DNA from: Ophiura sarsii
Lineage: Eukaryota; Echinodermata; Ophiuroidea; Amphilepidida; Ophiuridae
Length of the DNA: 64,000 bases
Direction of reading: 5' to 3'
Assembly: GCA_035610835.1 (NCBI GenBank)
Contig: CM069450.1
Coordinates: 30,789,551 to 30,853,550 of the forward strand
The position numbers were made by a program, and so were the translations under genes. Positions within the stretch are counted from its first letter, which is position 1; each line of letters begins with the position of its first letter. Shown here one piece after another: positions 34,134-45,608 of the stretch. The notes below the pieces were generated by a model, which was not told where the DNA came from, did no database searches, and saw only the letters and a program-made list of their open reading frames with translations.

Positions 34134-34158
34134 GTAGGTCCATTGACCAAATGTCCAT

Positions 34159-34483
34159 TAGGCCAACAAACAAAAAAGAGTTGACTTGCCCTTTCCGACC
34201 GACCCGAATTTTCGGAAATCTAGGGTCGCTATTTTTTCAATTGAAAAAAAAAAAAAAATTGAAAGAAGCACATAACAATAAAGAAAGATGAAAACGTGTT
34301 TTTGAGTAGTATCTGCTTGTTTAAAAATCAAAAAAATCAAAACCAAAAAAAATCATTTTTTTTTTTAAACGTGTTTTTGTGCAGTAAATTTTCAACAATT
34401 TTCAACAACAAAAATTAAAAATCCGACCGTCCGACCATGACTTTGACCCTGAAAGGGGAAGTCAACTTTTTTTTTTGGCCTTA
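34159..34483. mobile_element. TA-type MITE family C, copy 3
   Basis: TAGGCCAACAAACAAAAAAG, then TTGACTTGCCCTTTCC; right GAAAGGGGAAGTCAA, then TTTTTTGGCCTTA. Confidence 0.82.
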
Positions 34484-34574
34484 CTGCCTCCACCTCAGTT
34501 GGATACCATTACCTATTTTGAATTGGTACTGTGACCAAAGTTTATGAATCAACTATAGCTACTACAGTGTTTTT

Positions 34575-34989
34575 CTGAGATATGATTTCTTTATGTACAA
34601 ATCCAATAAAATGTGAATAAGATACTCACAATTTAGTTACGTTTCACCGCTAAACTAGCAGCTTCGTCAGACTGGCAACTCAACAAAGATGAGGGGTCTT
34701 ACACACTGCACAACATCTACGATCAACTCGTCGGAACTACGCCCTCTACAACGGCGGTTCCCAGCATCAGGAAATCCCTAATTCCTGTTGCCTCCAGACA
34801 GAGTTGCCAGTCTGACGAAGCTGTTAGTTTAGCGGTGAAACGTAACTAAATTGTGAGTATCTTATTCACATTTTATTGGATTTGTTCATAAAGAAATCAT
34901 ATTTCGCCAGTTTGTCCGAGTCTATATATTATTTAAAGAAATCATATCTCAGATTTTCAATAACAATCCAGATGAACTTATTCAAAGAT
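34575..34989. mobile_element. Foldback retroposon copy 2, 12-bp target duplication
   Basis: Starts CTGAGATATGATTTC and ends GATGAACTTATTCAAAGAT, flanked by TACAGTGTTTTT (34563-34574, 34990-35001). The arms pair AATCCAATAAAATGTGAATA with TATTCACATTTTATTGGATT and GTTACGTTTCACCGCTAAAC with GTTTAGCGGTGAAACGTAAC. It is nested by a 32-bp fragment at 34903-34934. Confidence 0.85.
34903..34934 (+). mobile_element. Truncated 3' fragment of the dimeric retroposon family
   Basis: TCGCCAGTTTGTCCGAGTC and TATATATTATTT match the complement of 17525-17555. It is bracketed by AAGAAATCATAT on both sides, so it looks like a tiny 5'-truncated insertion that marks the family's true 3' end. Confidence 0.65.
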
Positions 34990-35145
34990 TACAGTGTTTT
35001 TTTGTTTTGTGGTGGTTGTTATTTCTAAACCCTCTTGCGATTGAACAGGCATGATATTTTGTAGACAAAATCTGAAAGTTGATATTTTTTACCTCTCAAT
35101 ATAGATACTTTTGCCTAAATTTGCATTTATTTACCACAAATCTGC

Positions 35146-35232
35146 CCCCTAAAATGTTGGTGCTGGTGACGCCCCCCCCCCCCCCCCCCCCCCCCCCCGC
35201 CCCCTAAAATGTTGGTGCTGGTGCCACCACTG
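35146..35232. repeat. Poly-C tract between direct repeats
   Basis: CCCCCTAAAATGTTGGTGCT occurs on both sides of a C27 run at 35172-35198. Confidence 0.9.
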
Positions 35233-35875
35233 GGTAATCATCCCCATGCCGACAACAATGATTTACGCCATGAACTCATGTTACCGTCAATCTAACAAAA
35301 CTGCAACCCTAATTTTTGGCAGTCATTATTAACCATGAAAAGACGATAACTTTGCTTTAAACAAATACCGAGACGAAATTTAGGCACTTATCAATATTTC
35401 TAGAAATCATGTCCAGCTTCATCTGGGTGTCACTGGAATAATAAAAGCACGCCCTCATTATGCTGATGTGGCAAGGCGGTACTTTTAGCCACTCAGAGAG
35501 ATCCTGAATATTTTGGGGCGGAGCTAACATTGTATGGTAAAGATTCCCTATACCTGCCATGGTTGAGCAATGCACGATTTTAGATGGAGTGTGTGAATAT
35601 GTGTGATCACTGGTTTACAGGGGTACAAATAGTTATTTTTCAGGAGCATGGTTCTAAGGTTCCGTTGGGTGGTGGGTTTTATGGGGGGGGGGGGGGGGGG
35701 GGTGGTGCCTGCAAGAACAAAAAATAAGGGGGTGGGAATGCACGCGAAAATGTTAGCTTTTGTTGTAAAATTGCCTGAAATTAGCATAATTAGTTCTAAA
35801 TTGGACATTTCAGACCAATTTAAAGCTAATTTTAAGTAAAAATGGGGTTGGGGCTTGAGCTGACTGGGGACAAGT

Positions 35876-35901
35876 GGGGGGGGGGGGGGGGGGGGGGGGG
35901 G
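35876..35901. repeat. Poly-G tract (26)
   Basis: Uninterrupted G run; another G-run lies at about 35683-35702. Confidence 0.95.
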
Positions 35902-37239
35902 CGGGGGCTCTACTAATAAAAGGTGTTTTTTTAAACTGATTCATTGATGAGTTTCTGGGGGCCACTGTTAAATCCAACATTAACATACATTCATGGAAAC
36001 GATGCTAGACTTTCTTTAAAGGTAGATGACCCGATCACATTTTCGTAACACAGAATTATTTCAAACATACGGAGAATGTATGTTGCATTATAACGCAGTT
36101 GCGTCAATTTTGGTATGGTATTTCTTTCTAAATCATTGTACAGAGGGGAGTATATAAATGTATACTTTCAACCATTTATTTTTGATAACTATTTACTTTA
36201 TTTAACCAGTGAGAGTTATTCTTATCTGTCACTGATTTAACAGTCCCCTATAGGCTACGCTCTCTTAAATGGATTTGCGCCCTCTATTTTACAAAATAAA
36301 AGATTAAAAGGTGGGTGACACGATCAAATTAACTTTTCTTCATCAAATTTGGTATTTTTGGTGTCAGAAGAAAGCCCATTTTTTTCACCCATCTGTGGGT
36401 GATTTGTAAAACCCACAAAATACACGACGTATATGACGAGGTGTCGGGTTTTCCGCGACAGGTTGACCATGATGACCGTTTAGTCCTCGCCGGGGTGCGG
36501 GCACTCCCATTTATATGGGTGGTACTTACGTATATATAGCTGATAAGACCCCTCCCCATTTTTGCAGTCTCGCTCTCACCCAATGACCCCACATTTAAAG
36601 AAAATGTTATCCAAAGATCCTAGTATTTTTTAAATTTAGGAAAACTAGCCATTTCTCACCCAAAGACCCCTAAGTGTTGGGAACGGTTGGCAAATTTCTC
36701 ACCAAAGGTATCATTTTGGCCACAGGTGCTCTCACCCAACGACCCCTTCTTCATTTTTGCGCGCGCGTTCTCTCGTCGAATGCCATTGGTTTTTAAGTTT
36801 TGAAAAGTGCTATAGCCTTTTAATCATAATTAAATAATACATAAGCCTACACCTGTATTATTCATTTCCTTCTCCCGCCCTCCTTCCTCTGGCCATAGCC
36901 CTCCTGGCAGGGCCATAAGGGCCACTATCCAGGGAAATACTATACTAAGATAGAATATAGAAACACTGAGTCAGCCATCCTCCAGCCGAGTCAAAAGAGT
37001 GTCTACAGGTTCGGTTCTCGGGTTGGTCGGTTCTCGGATGGGGAGCAATTTGTCTAGGATTATAGATAGAGTAGTCCTGCCATGGAATACAATACAGTGA
37101 TTTTCTTATTAGTAGGCTTACACCTCACTGGACTCAAATGATGAGGAGTTTGTTGGACTATATAGGCCTAATTAGGCGCGGTATAATAGGCTGCTGCAGT
37201 GATTTCCCATAGTATAGGGACGCTTAATTTTGATCTGTG
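35902..37239. other. Intergenic stretch, no gene supported
   Basis: Apart from the CTCACCC words listed separately, no structure was seen. 38148-39361, 40588-41068, 45609-46319 and 54965-55089 were also read without finding a supported gene. Confidence 0.4.
36370..36760. repeat. Interspersed CTCACCCAAxGACCCC words
   Basis: CTCACCCAATGACCCC, CTCACCCAAAGACCCC and CTCACCCAACGACCCC occur within 190 bases; related words precede them. It is a decayed repeat without clear borders. Confidence 0.55.
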
Positions 37240-37661
37240 TAGGGGAGAGCGGGGAGTGTACACCCTCGGGGAAGGTTCGCCCACTACGTGATTCTCATCA
37301 TTGTAGCCACTAGTTGAATTGGATGAACACGCAATATATTCCGCTGTTTGTTGCGAGCTTCCTATGGTAACATGGCAGATGATCATAAAAAAACCAGTTT
37401 ACATCACAAAATTGAATTTTCTTCCATTTTTGATACTGATTTTTTTCTAAAGATACTCGTACAGAAGATTTTTTATGTCAATCATCATTAGGTAGGTATG
37501 ATTGGTTATGGATTTGATGCAGTTATAAACCCGTCATTATATACGGTATGTGACACGCGTAGTTACTTTGTCAATGCACTCATTTAATGTCAATTAATAG
37601 GTCCGTTCAATCTCTAGGTCATTTCAAAGAAAATGCTGCGAACACTCCCCGCTCTCCCCTA
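37240..37661. mobile_element. TA-type MITE, 422 bp
   Basis: TAGGGGAGAGCGGGGAGTGT on the left and ACACTCCCCGCTCTCCCCTA on the right, perfect 20-mers. Confidence 0.9.
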
Positions 37662-37694
37662 TACCGTAGAATATGGTTTGACCAAAGAGCTGAC

Positions 37695-37841
37695 CAGGCG
37701 CGTACCGCGGCATGTGAGCCAGGGGGGGCAGAAGTATGTCGTCCCGGTATGTGGCGTAAATTTCCCGGTAAATTTTCGTAAAAGGTTGCCCCACATTTTT
37801 TCCCAGTCAGTCAACTAGTGAATTTCACGTAAGTGGGGGGT

Positions 37842-37875
<34 letters not shown>

Positions 37876-38139
37876 AGGGTCAAAAAATTCGCACGGTCAA
37901 AAAAATTCGCATAGTCACAACATTCGCACAGTCACAAAATTTCGCACGGTCACACAATTTTTGACTCAAAAAAGCACAACAGTTAACAAATAATGCCAAT
38001 TCCCTCAGTGTTTTAGGCCCTATTTTTTTTTCCTTATGCAAATTTAGCGACCCGGTCTTGGGAATTTAGCGTCCCGGTATTTGGAGCCAGGGGGGCAACT
38101 TCCCCCCCCCCCCCCTGCCCCCCGGTCGGTACGCCACTG
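37695..38139. mobile_element. hAT-like MITE, 8-bp target duplication, with poly-G core
   Basis: Starts CAGGCGCGTACCGCGG and ends CGGTACGCCACTG. It is flanked by GAGCTGAC at 37687-37694 and 38140-38147. CAG-type ends plus an exact 8-bp duplication are hAT features. It contains a G33 run at 37842-37874 and four TTCGCAC/TCACAA words. Confidence 0.9.
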
Positions 38140-39361
38140 GAGCTGACATAGTTTGCGGACTATGAGGTGTAGAAAATCGGAGATTACGGCCGCCCTGTAA
38201 AGTAAAGTATTATAGCACTATCTGTGATTATAATGTAGGTTGGTATATGGTATAGGCCGGCTATAGCATGTATAGGAGTACACTCATCTGATGCACGCAA
38301 CACTAGTTTCACGCTTCATTTCCGTCATGAAGTCTATGGAGGCCGGACCGGACTATGGCTCTAGGGAACTATGGCTATACTTTCGCATCGGTTTGAAGTG
38401 ATATTTTGGTTTCTTCTCAAGCATGCTGTACGCCTAATCAAGTGAACAAAGTAACTAGCAATTAGCATGGCGAACTTGTTAATTACGCTTTGGACAAGTG
38501 CATTTCAAAGGATTTTTAGCGGAGACCATCCAAAGAAAATGCCCAATTGAGCATACTATAGGCCTAAAGGTATGTCATGTTCAATGGCCAGTAAAGTTCA
38601 AGAACGCTCCCATTTCTATAGTCGGGTTAAAGTTTGCGGAATTTAGAACATTATGGAATTTTCGTGAATTTCTTTTAAATGTCAAAAGATGAACTTATCA
38701 GTAAATTTTCAGAGGTTGTTTCGACTTTAAAAAGTTTATTTGCTTTTGAGGTCAATACTTATTTTATTCTCCACAGTTTGGCTACGCCTTATACTTATCA
38801 TGCTTATTGATAATACACGAATTACAAAGGCCTACGCCTATAATTCCAATAGAAATAACGCGTGATCGGCGACATTGTGTAAAAGATTTTCAAAAAGTAT
38901 TTGATACTATAATAATGCAGTCTGCAGATTTCCCCATATTTTTCAATATTTCAAGGTGTCTCAAAAAAAAACCGCACAAAATGGCGCAACCCAATTTTTA
39001 GCTCATATTTGTTTTTCTACAAACTGTAATATCTTATTTTGACATAAAGAATGGTGAATTCGATGAATATTTCAAAGTTATTGCACAAGAGATACGATCT
39101 AAAGAAGGAATGAAAGGTGTTTTCTGTGTTTTCCCCCTTTGGGATACCCTGTATATATAAGAATCATTGGTTGAATCTTCCTCCGATAGCGGTAAAAATT
39201 AAAGTGAACTGACAAGGACTGTATCAGAGAGTCAACTTTTCGGAGAATTCAAGTGCCGCCGAGTCACAAACCGGGTGGGGGAGGGGGTTGTGGTTGGAGT
39301 TAATGGGGGGGGGGGGGGTGACGTGGTATATAAACCGGCGCGAAAAATCGAGCTGTTGAAA

Positions 39362-39451
39362 AAACCGACAGTGCTAATTGTAACCGACAGTGCCAATCTC
39401 AACCGACAGTACAAACCAACCGACAGCATGCCAATCTCAACCGACAGTATG
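39362..39451. repeat. Short tandem CAACCGACAGT repeat
   Basis: About five ACCGACAGT-(A/G)-CCAATCTCA units of roughly 17-22 bp. Confidence 0.8.
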
Positions 39452-39770
39452 GCTACTAAGTTAAGATGGGTGGGTGGGGCACACATACGTGTTATAACCG
39501 GGGCTGGCACCCGGGCTGGCACTTTCCGAGATTGGGCTTCTTTCCAAGATTGGGGTGTTTCGGTGAGAGATAACGCGGTCGCTTGGGTGTACATTTCCCT
39601 ATAGTCTTTATGAGACAGATTTTCAAAAAAGATAAGAATTGACTAATTTAGTGAGAATTTATAAAACGAAAATTGGGTAATTGCGTGAGAGCGTAAGCTG
39701 GCAAGGGGTCTTTTAAGACATCCTACTCATGGCTGTCGGCTTCCCCGCCCAGTGGCGTACCCCACCCCAC

Positions 39771-39999
39771 CAGTGGCGGCTCCAGCCTCATAATTTGGGG
39801 GTGGGGTGGGGAGAAGGGGGGAAAATATTTTTTAGTGGGCATATAAAAATCGATACGCAAATTTGGTCTATACTACTAACTAATTTGGTATATGAAAAAT
39901 GCGCGCTTGCACGCAAAATATAGCTGTTTTTATGCTCAAATTTGTTTATTTTTTTCTAATTTGTAACTAATTTTTTTTTTTTTTTTTGGGGGAGCAAAT

Positions 40000-40030
<31 letters not shown>

Positions 40031-40073
40031 CGGGGGGGCGGGGGGGGAGGGTCCCCCTGTAGTGCCGCCACTG
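39771..40073. mobile_element. hAT-like MITE, 8-bp target duplication
   Basis: Starts CAGTGGCGGCTCCAG and ends AGTGCCGCCACTG, flanked by CACCCCAC (39763-39770, 40074-40081). It landed 21 bases inside another hAT-like end, CAGTGGCGTACCCC at 39750. The interior shares ACTAATTTGGTA-type words with the relic at 42749-43060. Confidence 0.9.
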
Positions 40074-40400
40074 CACCCCACCCACAAAAAACCCACCCGT
40101 GCTTCTAAGATAGCTGAGTAACGTGACAAGCTATAGTATGCGTTGATATACAATTAGCCTTTCAGAAAAGAATATACAGGTGTATACTGTGTGTATATTA
40201 AACGTAACATGATAAAAGAAATGCCAAGTCTATTGTCATTGGGTAGTGAACTTGAGAAGAATAAATCACCGATCGAGGCCGTAGCTGCCTTGTTACTACT
40301 GATCTGAGCAAACACACATATAGCAGTAGCACAGGTAGCACTCTCAACCAAATTACCACATTTTTATTGAACAGGCTCTCTCACCCGACGGCTCTACAGC

Positions 40401-40526
40401 CAGGGGCGGACTGGTGAGCTTCCCCGCCCCCCCCCCCCCTCTCAACCGACACGACGTAAATATTGGGGGAGGGGGCGATCCCCCCCCTCGCCCCCCGCCC
40501 CCCCGCCCACCCCCCCCCCCGCCCCG

Positions 40527-40573
<47 letters not shown>

Positions 40574-40587
40574 TGGCTACGCCACTG
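40401..40587. mobile_element. hAT-like relic with C45 tract
   Basis: CAGGGGCGGACTGG on the left, CTGGCTACGCCACTG on the right. Flanking 8-mers (TCTACAGC, CAAATCCG) do not match, so the two ends may come from different copies. Contains an unbroken C run at 40527-40571. Confidence 0.6.
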
Positions 40588-41068
40588 CAAATCCGTATCA
40601 TAGGCCTATATCTTGATCAATAACACAAAAATATCACATGGCAGCTATTCCCATCTGTCATATAGCAAAATATCGTCTTTTATGTTTCACCATTCACTTA
40701 AAATATTTAACCTGAACTTCTTAAACCACTTTGGTTCATGTCAACCGTAGCAATCAAATATTGTGCGACTATAATAGGTGATATTATTTTAACATAATTG
40801 CAACCCGAACGTTGAAGAACTCAATGTTCCCGTGGAGCTGCTCTGGTTGTTTAAAAACTAGCATTTGGTGTTATTTTGGAACATTATAAAAGGAATATTT
40901 TTAGGTGCAGACGATGTGAATTACGGCAATTTTTTTCTGATTACTACCCTGACATTTTAAGGAGCAGACGACGACGACGATCGTTCAATATGGCCCGTTC
41001 TTGGCGGGATTCGTCGTGGCTCCGTAATACCGCAGTAGTGATGTTCCTGATGGTTTACCTATAACATT

Positions 41069-41152
41069 TTGCTTGGTGGTGTCGTCGTAAAGGCATCTCA
41101 TTTTCGCGGTGGAACCACGTACTTTTATCTAGATCCAGACGATCCGAATGCG
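41069..41152 (+). CDS. Probable 5' exon of the secreted-protein gene (HFRGGT motif)
   Basis: Reads LLGGVVVKASHFRGGTTYFY, then LDPDDPNA, and is followed by a GTTAGT donor. The HFRGGT motif near the mature N terminus is what I recall for the invertebrate extracellular family that also carries the CRxAxxxECG block. It ends in phase 0, compatible with the exon at 60098. Upstream, 40990-41064 encodes a signal-peptide-like MARSWRDSSWLRNTAVVMFL then MVYL and a stop, but one frame away. Either a one-base indel separates the two, or an intron acceptor (for example AAAG at 41092) lies between. Joining it to the 60-kb exons implies an approximately 19-kb intron. Confidence 0.5.
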
Positions 41153-41859
41153 GTTAGTACATTATTTTCAAAACATTGACGAATTAGGCATGTTTCGGAA
41201 TAACTCGAACAATTTTCCGAAAACGGAATTAATCGATGTTTAAAGAAACCCCCAGGTTGTCAGGTATTAGAAGTTTCCTGATCAGGTCCTATTATAGTTA
41301 GGAACTTTAGGCATGAAAATTGTCCTGATCGGGTTCCTTCTTTTTTATTCTCCTTCTTTTTGTTAGTGTTGTTACAATGTCCAAATGTCGGTAATTCGTA
41401 TCAATTTCAGCCTATCTGTTTTGGCCCGTTTCGTCCAATTACACGCTTCTTAATTTTACTCGGGAAATGTGCCTGCTTCAACAAGTTTCCTGGTTTATTT
41501 GATTGGTGAGGTTTTTTTTTTCTTTCAATGAAAGTCATTCTCGAAAGTAATCAAACGTATAGGCCCCATTTCTGAATAATACGGTTTATTCAAATGTTTA
41601 AATGACTTAAAACGGGTTTATTGCTGAATTTATGAAAGCAAAGTGGTGGGTGGTGGCTCCTGGCCAGGGTTGCACAAAGTGCGGGAGCAGGGAGCACCGC
41701 TCCTGGGAAGAATTAAGGAAAGAATGCCAAGTGGAAAAAGAAAAAGTATTGGGGGAAAAGGGTGAAAAGATAAAGAGGGAAAAAGGGTGACAAGATAAAG
41801 AGGAAAAAAGTGCAACTTTGGTTTATGAGCAGAGGTTGCACACTGCACAGCTATAAATA

Positions 41860-42719
41860 ACTATAGGTGGTTCAAAAAAAGTTGATCCAAGTTCAATGTA
41901 ATTTTTCAACCACATTTGAAATTTCAAATAATTTGTGTTTACTTAGTCTTGATCATCAGCAGTAAGTTTTGAAATTATCCTGAACAAATGGTATAATAAT
42001 AATAATAATTGGTATTTATAAAGTAAATATATATAATAGTACATTTATTCAGATATGGTTCATTACAGAAAGCATGCACAAAATTGCCTTGTCCACGGGT
42101 GCGTCCTTTAGCAGTGGCGTATACCCAGCTTTTGGAAACTGAGGGAGGGGGGGGGGGGGGGGGCGCACGACCATAGTTGTTCAGACGAAAGGCATGATGT
42201 ACCGACAATATTTTTTACAGACTCCCCCAAAAAATCGTAATGTATTTCAGGAGGGCACTGGCCCCCTGGACCCCCCTGGGTATGCCACTGTTTACTAGAG
42301 ATGGAATGCAAATAGTGGAGGACTTGGTCACAAATTGTAAAAAAGGAGAAAAAGAAAAAAAGAGACATCTGAAACATCTGTCTGGTGCTCGACATTGCAC
42401 GTTTCTTTGTTGAATGAGAATGTCACATAAGCATAATGATTAGGATACTTTGTCTGGGCGGGCTTTTCAATTCTGAAACTAGAGCATGTTTTGTTGAAGA
42501 CAAAAACTAAATGACGCTCCCCGTGGACAAGTTAGTTTTGTACATGTTTTCTGTAATGAATCATATCTGAAGAACCAAACAAGCTAAACGTGCCAACTTT
42601 TCAGATTTTTTAAAACTTACTGCTGATTAAGACTAAGTAAACACGAATTCTCTGAAATTTTAAATGTGGTTGGAAAATTACTTTGAAATTGGGTCAACTT
42701 TTCTTAACCACCCGGTAGT
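41860..42719. mobile_element. Nested inverted-repeat element (mariner-like ends)
   Basis: Left GGTGGTTCAAAAAAAGTTGA and TACTTAGTC..AGCAGTAAGTTTT; right AAAACTTACTGCTGATTAAG and GTCAACTTTTCTTAACCACC. The arms are about 140 bp, imperfect. It lies inside the hAT-like element at 41665 and is itself interrupted at 42112. Confidence 0.8.
42112..42290. mobile_element. Nested hAT-like MITE, 179 bp
   Basis: CAGTGGCGTATACCCAG on the left, CTGGGTATGCCACTG on the right. Flanking 8-mers TCCTTTAG and TTTACTAG match only partly. Contains a poly-G run. Confidence 0.75.
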
Positions 42720-42748
42720 GTAATGTTTATTGTTTTATTGCTTTCCCC

Positions 42749-43060
42749 CAGTGGCGGCGCTACAGGGGCAAGGGTCCCCCAATTTGCCAAAAATTAAATT
42801 TATTTAAAAATAATTTTAGCATAAAGGCAATTTTTTCCCGCTTCGCAAAAATTGTCTTACTATAAATTAGGGTAAATTAGATCGAATGTTGACTATTTCA
42901 ACATAAAATAGCTCAATGTGTACGCAAGCCTGAATTTTCGTACCAAATTAGTTAGTATTAGACCAAATTTGACAATTTTAGCTTAATAAACTGGCACCAT
43001 TTTTTTCTTCTTCACGCCCCCCTCTAAAAAATTCTTCCCAATAAAATTATTACTATGGTA
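42749..43060. mobile_element. hAT-like relic, one end only
   Basis: CAGTGGCGGCGCTACAGGGG opens it; the interior is an inverted relative of 39771-40073. The far end was replaced by a G35 tract (43108-43142). Confidence 0.6.
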
Positions 43061-43106
43061 CTGATAGGTGTAGGTGGGGAAATGTAAAGCTCAAAACCTT
43101 GTTCCT

Positions 43107-43143
<37 letters not shown>

Positions 43144-43398
43144 GGGGGGGGGGGGAAGAAACAACTTTGTGCAACCCTGCTCCTGGCAGTCGACCGGTCC
43201 AGTGTTTTGAAATAATTATGTAATCATGGTTAATATTATAGACCTATTAGTCCATATCGTACTTCAACAACGGAATGCAAGTTCATTGCCCATAACACGT
43301 TGAACGTGAAAGGGAATGATAATGATATGTTCTTGTCAATGTTTATTCAAACGTGAAAAACACACCACAATTATTTTAATACCGTATGATTAGGCTAT

Positions 43399-43635
43399 CA
43401 ACTCTTTCCACGCGGCTATATAATTAGGCTATACAAATGGATTTTTAAGAAATCTTTCCCTACTTTCAAAGTCTTATTTACTGAACCATAGCACTTGTGT
43501 ACTTATTTAATGCATTTCTCATGGTGATTCCAAATATGGTCATGATGTTGGCTGCAATTCAATAATTTTGAAGCGCTCTTGTGATATTTTGGAAATGTCG
43601 TCTGCAGACGACTGCTGCCGCGTGGAAAGTGTTTT
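43399..43635. mobile_element. TTAA MITE family B, inverted copy
   Basis: CTTTCCACGCGGC on the left, GTCGTCTGCAGACGACTGC and CGCGTGGAAAGTG on the right. The terminal TTAAs are mutated. Confidence 0.85.
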
Positions 43636-43752
43636 ATGGACTAAAGCAAAGTGGAAAAATAAAAACCCAAACAATCAAACAAACAATAAACAAAAGCAAA
43701 AAACATACACTCATGTAAACTTTTATTACAAAAAACCCAAGGTTTAGGCCTA

Positions 43753-44632
43753 TAGGGTAGGTGTGGGTAATACGGGACCGTAGGTAATACGGGACCGCAT
43801 CACTGAAATCTCATCTACAGTCGTCTGGCATTACTAGCACTTTAAATAGAGCCCTCTATAGATAGATCAAATCCTTAGTGAATTGCATGACTATTATCAA
43901 AGCTACCGGAAGAATTACCAGCCAGAAAATCACCACAACCTGTCAATTTAAGGAAAAATGCACCCATATTTTTGGTCTAATATAAAAATAGTGTTTTCAT
44001 AGAATATGATGGTAAAGAAAAGGAAAGGGGGTGTGACCTGAATTTTTGCATTATTAAGCATGTTTCAGGTGTTGGTCCAACATGTATTGTGTGTGTGCTT
44101 CGCTAGTACAGTGTACATTGGTGTTATAATGCATTGAATGGGAGCCGTGGGTTCACAATTGGTGAAGGTAATATGGGACAGCCAGCATGACGGTATGCAA
44201 ATGTCTTAAAGGTCCCGTATTACCCACACCTACAGTACTTTTTGTTGTTGTTTTTGTTGTAGCAATGTACCTTTTTTGTACCAATGTACTTCATGCATTA
44301 TTATCTCTTAAATGGATTAGTGGACCATTATTTATGGTTTGTTAACAGTTACTCTTTAAATAAAAAATGTCAAATAACTTTTCATACCAAAGCAATGTCC
44401 TCAAAACAATGTCCCGTATTACCTTCACGTGTAGGTAAGATGGGACATTTATGATGACGTCAGTATTTGATAACAGCCAAACCAAACATAGAATGACTCT
44501 GTTTTTTTATTACAATAAAGGTTTATAAAATGTAGATTACAAATAACAAACTTTGCTTAAATTTGAGTCAGTTATTTTGTATTTTAATTATGCAAATGTC
44601 TTAAAGGTCCCGTATTACCCACACCTACCCTA
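43753..44632. mobile_element. TA-type inverted-repeat element, 880 bp
   Basis: TAGGGTAGGTGTGGGTAATA on the left, TATTACCCACACCTACCCTA on the right, extending with CGGGACC/GGTCCCG. Subterminal copies of the GGTCCCGTATTACC word occur at 43782 and 44212. Confidence 0.9.
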
Positions 44633-44797
44633 TGTGACCTGGCACCTACAAAATGAGACTAAATTAGCATAAAATAAAACATGATTTCTCACATTTTCAG
44701 AAAGTAGATGTCCCCAGGTTTAAAATAACACCAAAGTTGTTATAATAGGCCATTCTAAAGTGAAATTATGATAATCATGATAATTTAAGTTAATCAC

Positions 44798-45203
44798 CAG
44801 GGCCGTCAGCAACTTTTGCCCAAGGGGGGTGCGTTTTCACGATTTTTTACCGGAAAGGGGGGTGCGTTTTCACGATTTTTTACCGGAAGTAGTAGTATGA
44901 CGTCAGAGTGTTAGTGCTGCAGCACGCTGACGATACGAGCGCCTCTGGCGCGAAGCCAATAACGGGTGGGGTCCAGGGGCCCGCCTTAGGGCCCTGGTGG
45001 GGGTCCAGGGGGCGAAGGCCCCGGAAGCTCTGAGCATTACAGCGAATTTAGGACACAATTTTCATGTATCTTGCCATCGTTGACCCCATTTTCCATTCAT
45101 AAAACAACATGTTACCCTAAAAAAGAAAAGAAAAAAAAAGAAGAGATTTTCAAGGGGGGTGCGTCCGCACCCAACGCACCCCCCCCCCCTTCTGACGGCC
45201 CTG
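44798..45203. mobile_element. Element with CAGGGCCGTCAG ends, 5-bp flanking repeat
   Basis: CAGGGCCGTCAGCAACTT on the left, TTCTGACGGCCCTG on the right, with ATCAC on both flanks (44793-44797, 45204-45208). It contains a tandem GGGGTGCGTTTTCACGATTT duplication. A second copy of the family is at 55090. Confidence 0.8.
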
Positions 45204-45362
45204 ATCACCGCTGAATTATTGAATTGGAGAAAAGGCCTTCAAAGTCAGTGAAGCTTATCGTCACTTGGCTCTCCAAAATATTCTGTCAAAACTTAGGGAA
45301 TTTACAGGGTTCAAACTCAGTCTTGATCCAAACTTCCAAAGATATGTCCACTTTTTCACTGT

Positions 45363-45608
45363 TTAACACTTTTCATGCGGCTATTGGTTTTGCCATTTCA
45401 AAACAGATTTGGTTCCTTTAAGGCTGTCAATGCCTATCTCGTGAATTACTGAACCAAATACTAGGCATGTTTGTATTTTATTTCAATGCATTTATCATAA
45501 TTATTCCAAATATAATAATGAATTTCAATAATATTGACATTTTTGAATCATTTTGTGAAATTTTGGAATGTCGTCTGCAGACGCCTGCCGCGTGAAAAGT
45601 GGTTTTAA
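45363..45608. mobile_element. TTAA MITE family B, inverted full-length copy
   Basis: TTAACACTTTTCATGCGGC on the left, GTCGTCTGCAGACGCC and CGCGTGAAAAGTGG then TTTTAA on the right. Confidence 0.88.

Larger units (their letters stand above)
41665..43179. mobile_element. hAT-like element, 1.5 kb with nested insertions
   Basis: Starts CAGGGTTGCACAAAGT and ends ACTTTGTGCAACCCTG, perfect 16-mers, flanked by CTCCTGGC (41657-41664, 43180-43187). Younger insertions inside account for most of its length. No transposase was seen. Confidence 0.9.

Noticed and set aside
40353..40623. Gly-rich and Pro-rich ORFs on both strands
   Set aside because: Caused by the C45 tract and neighbouring C-runs.
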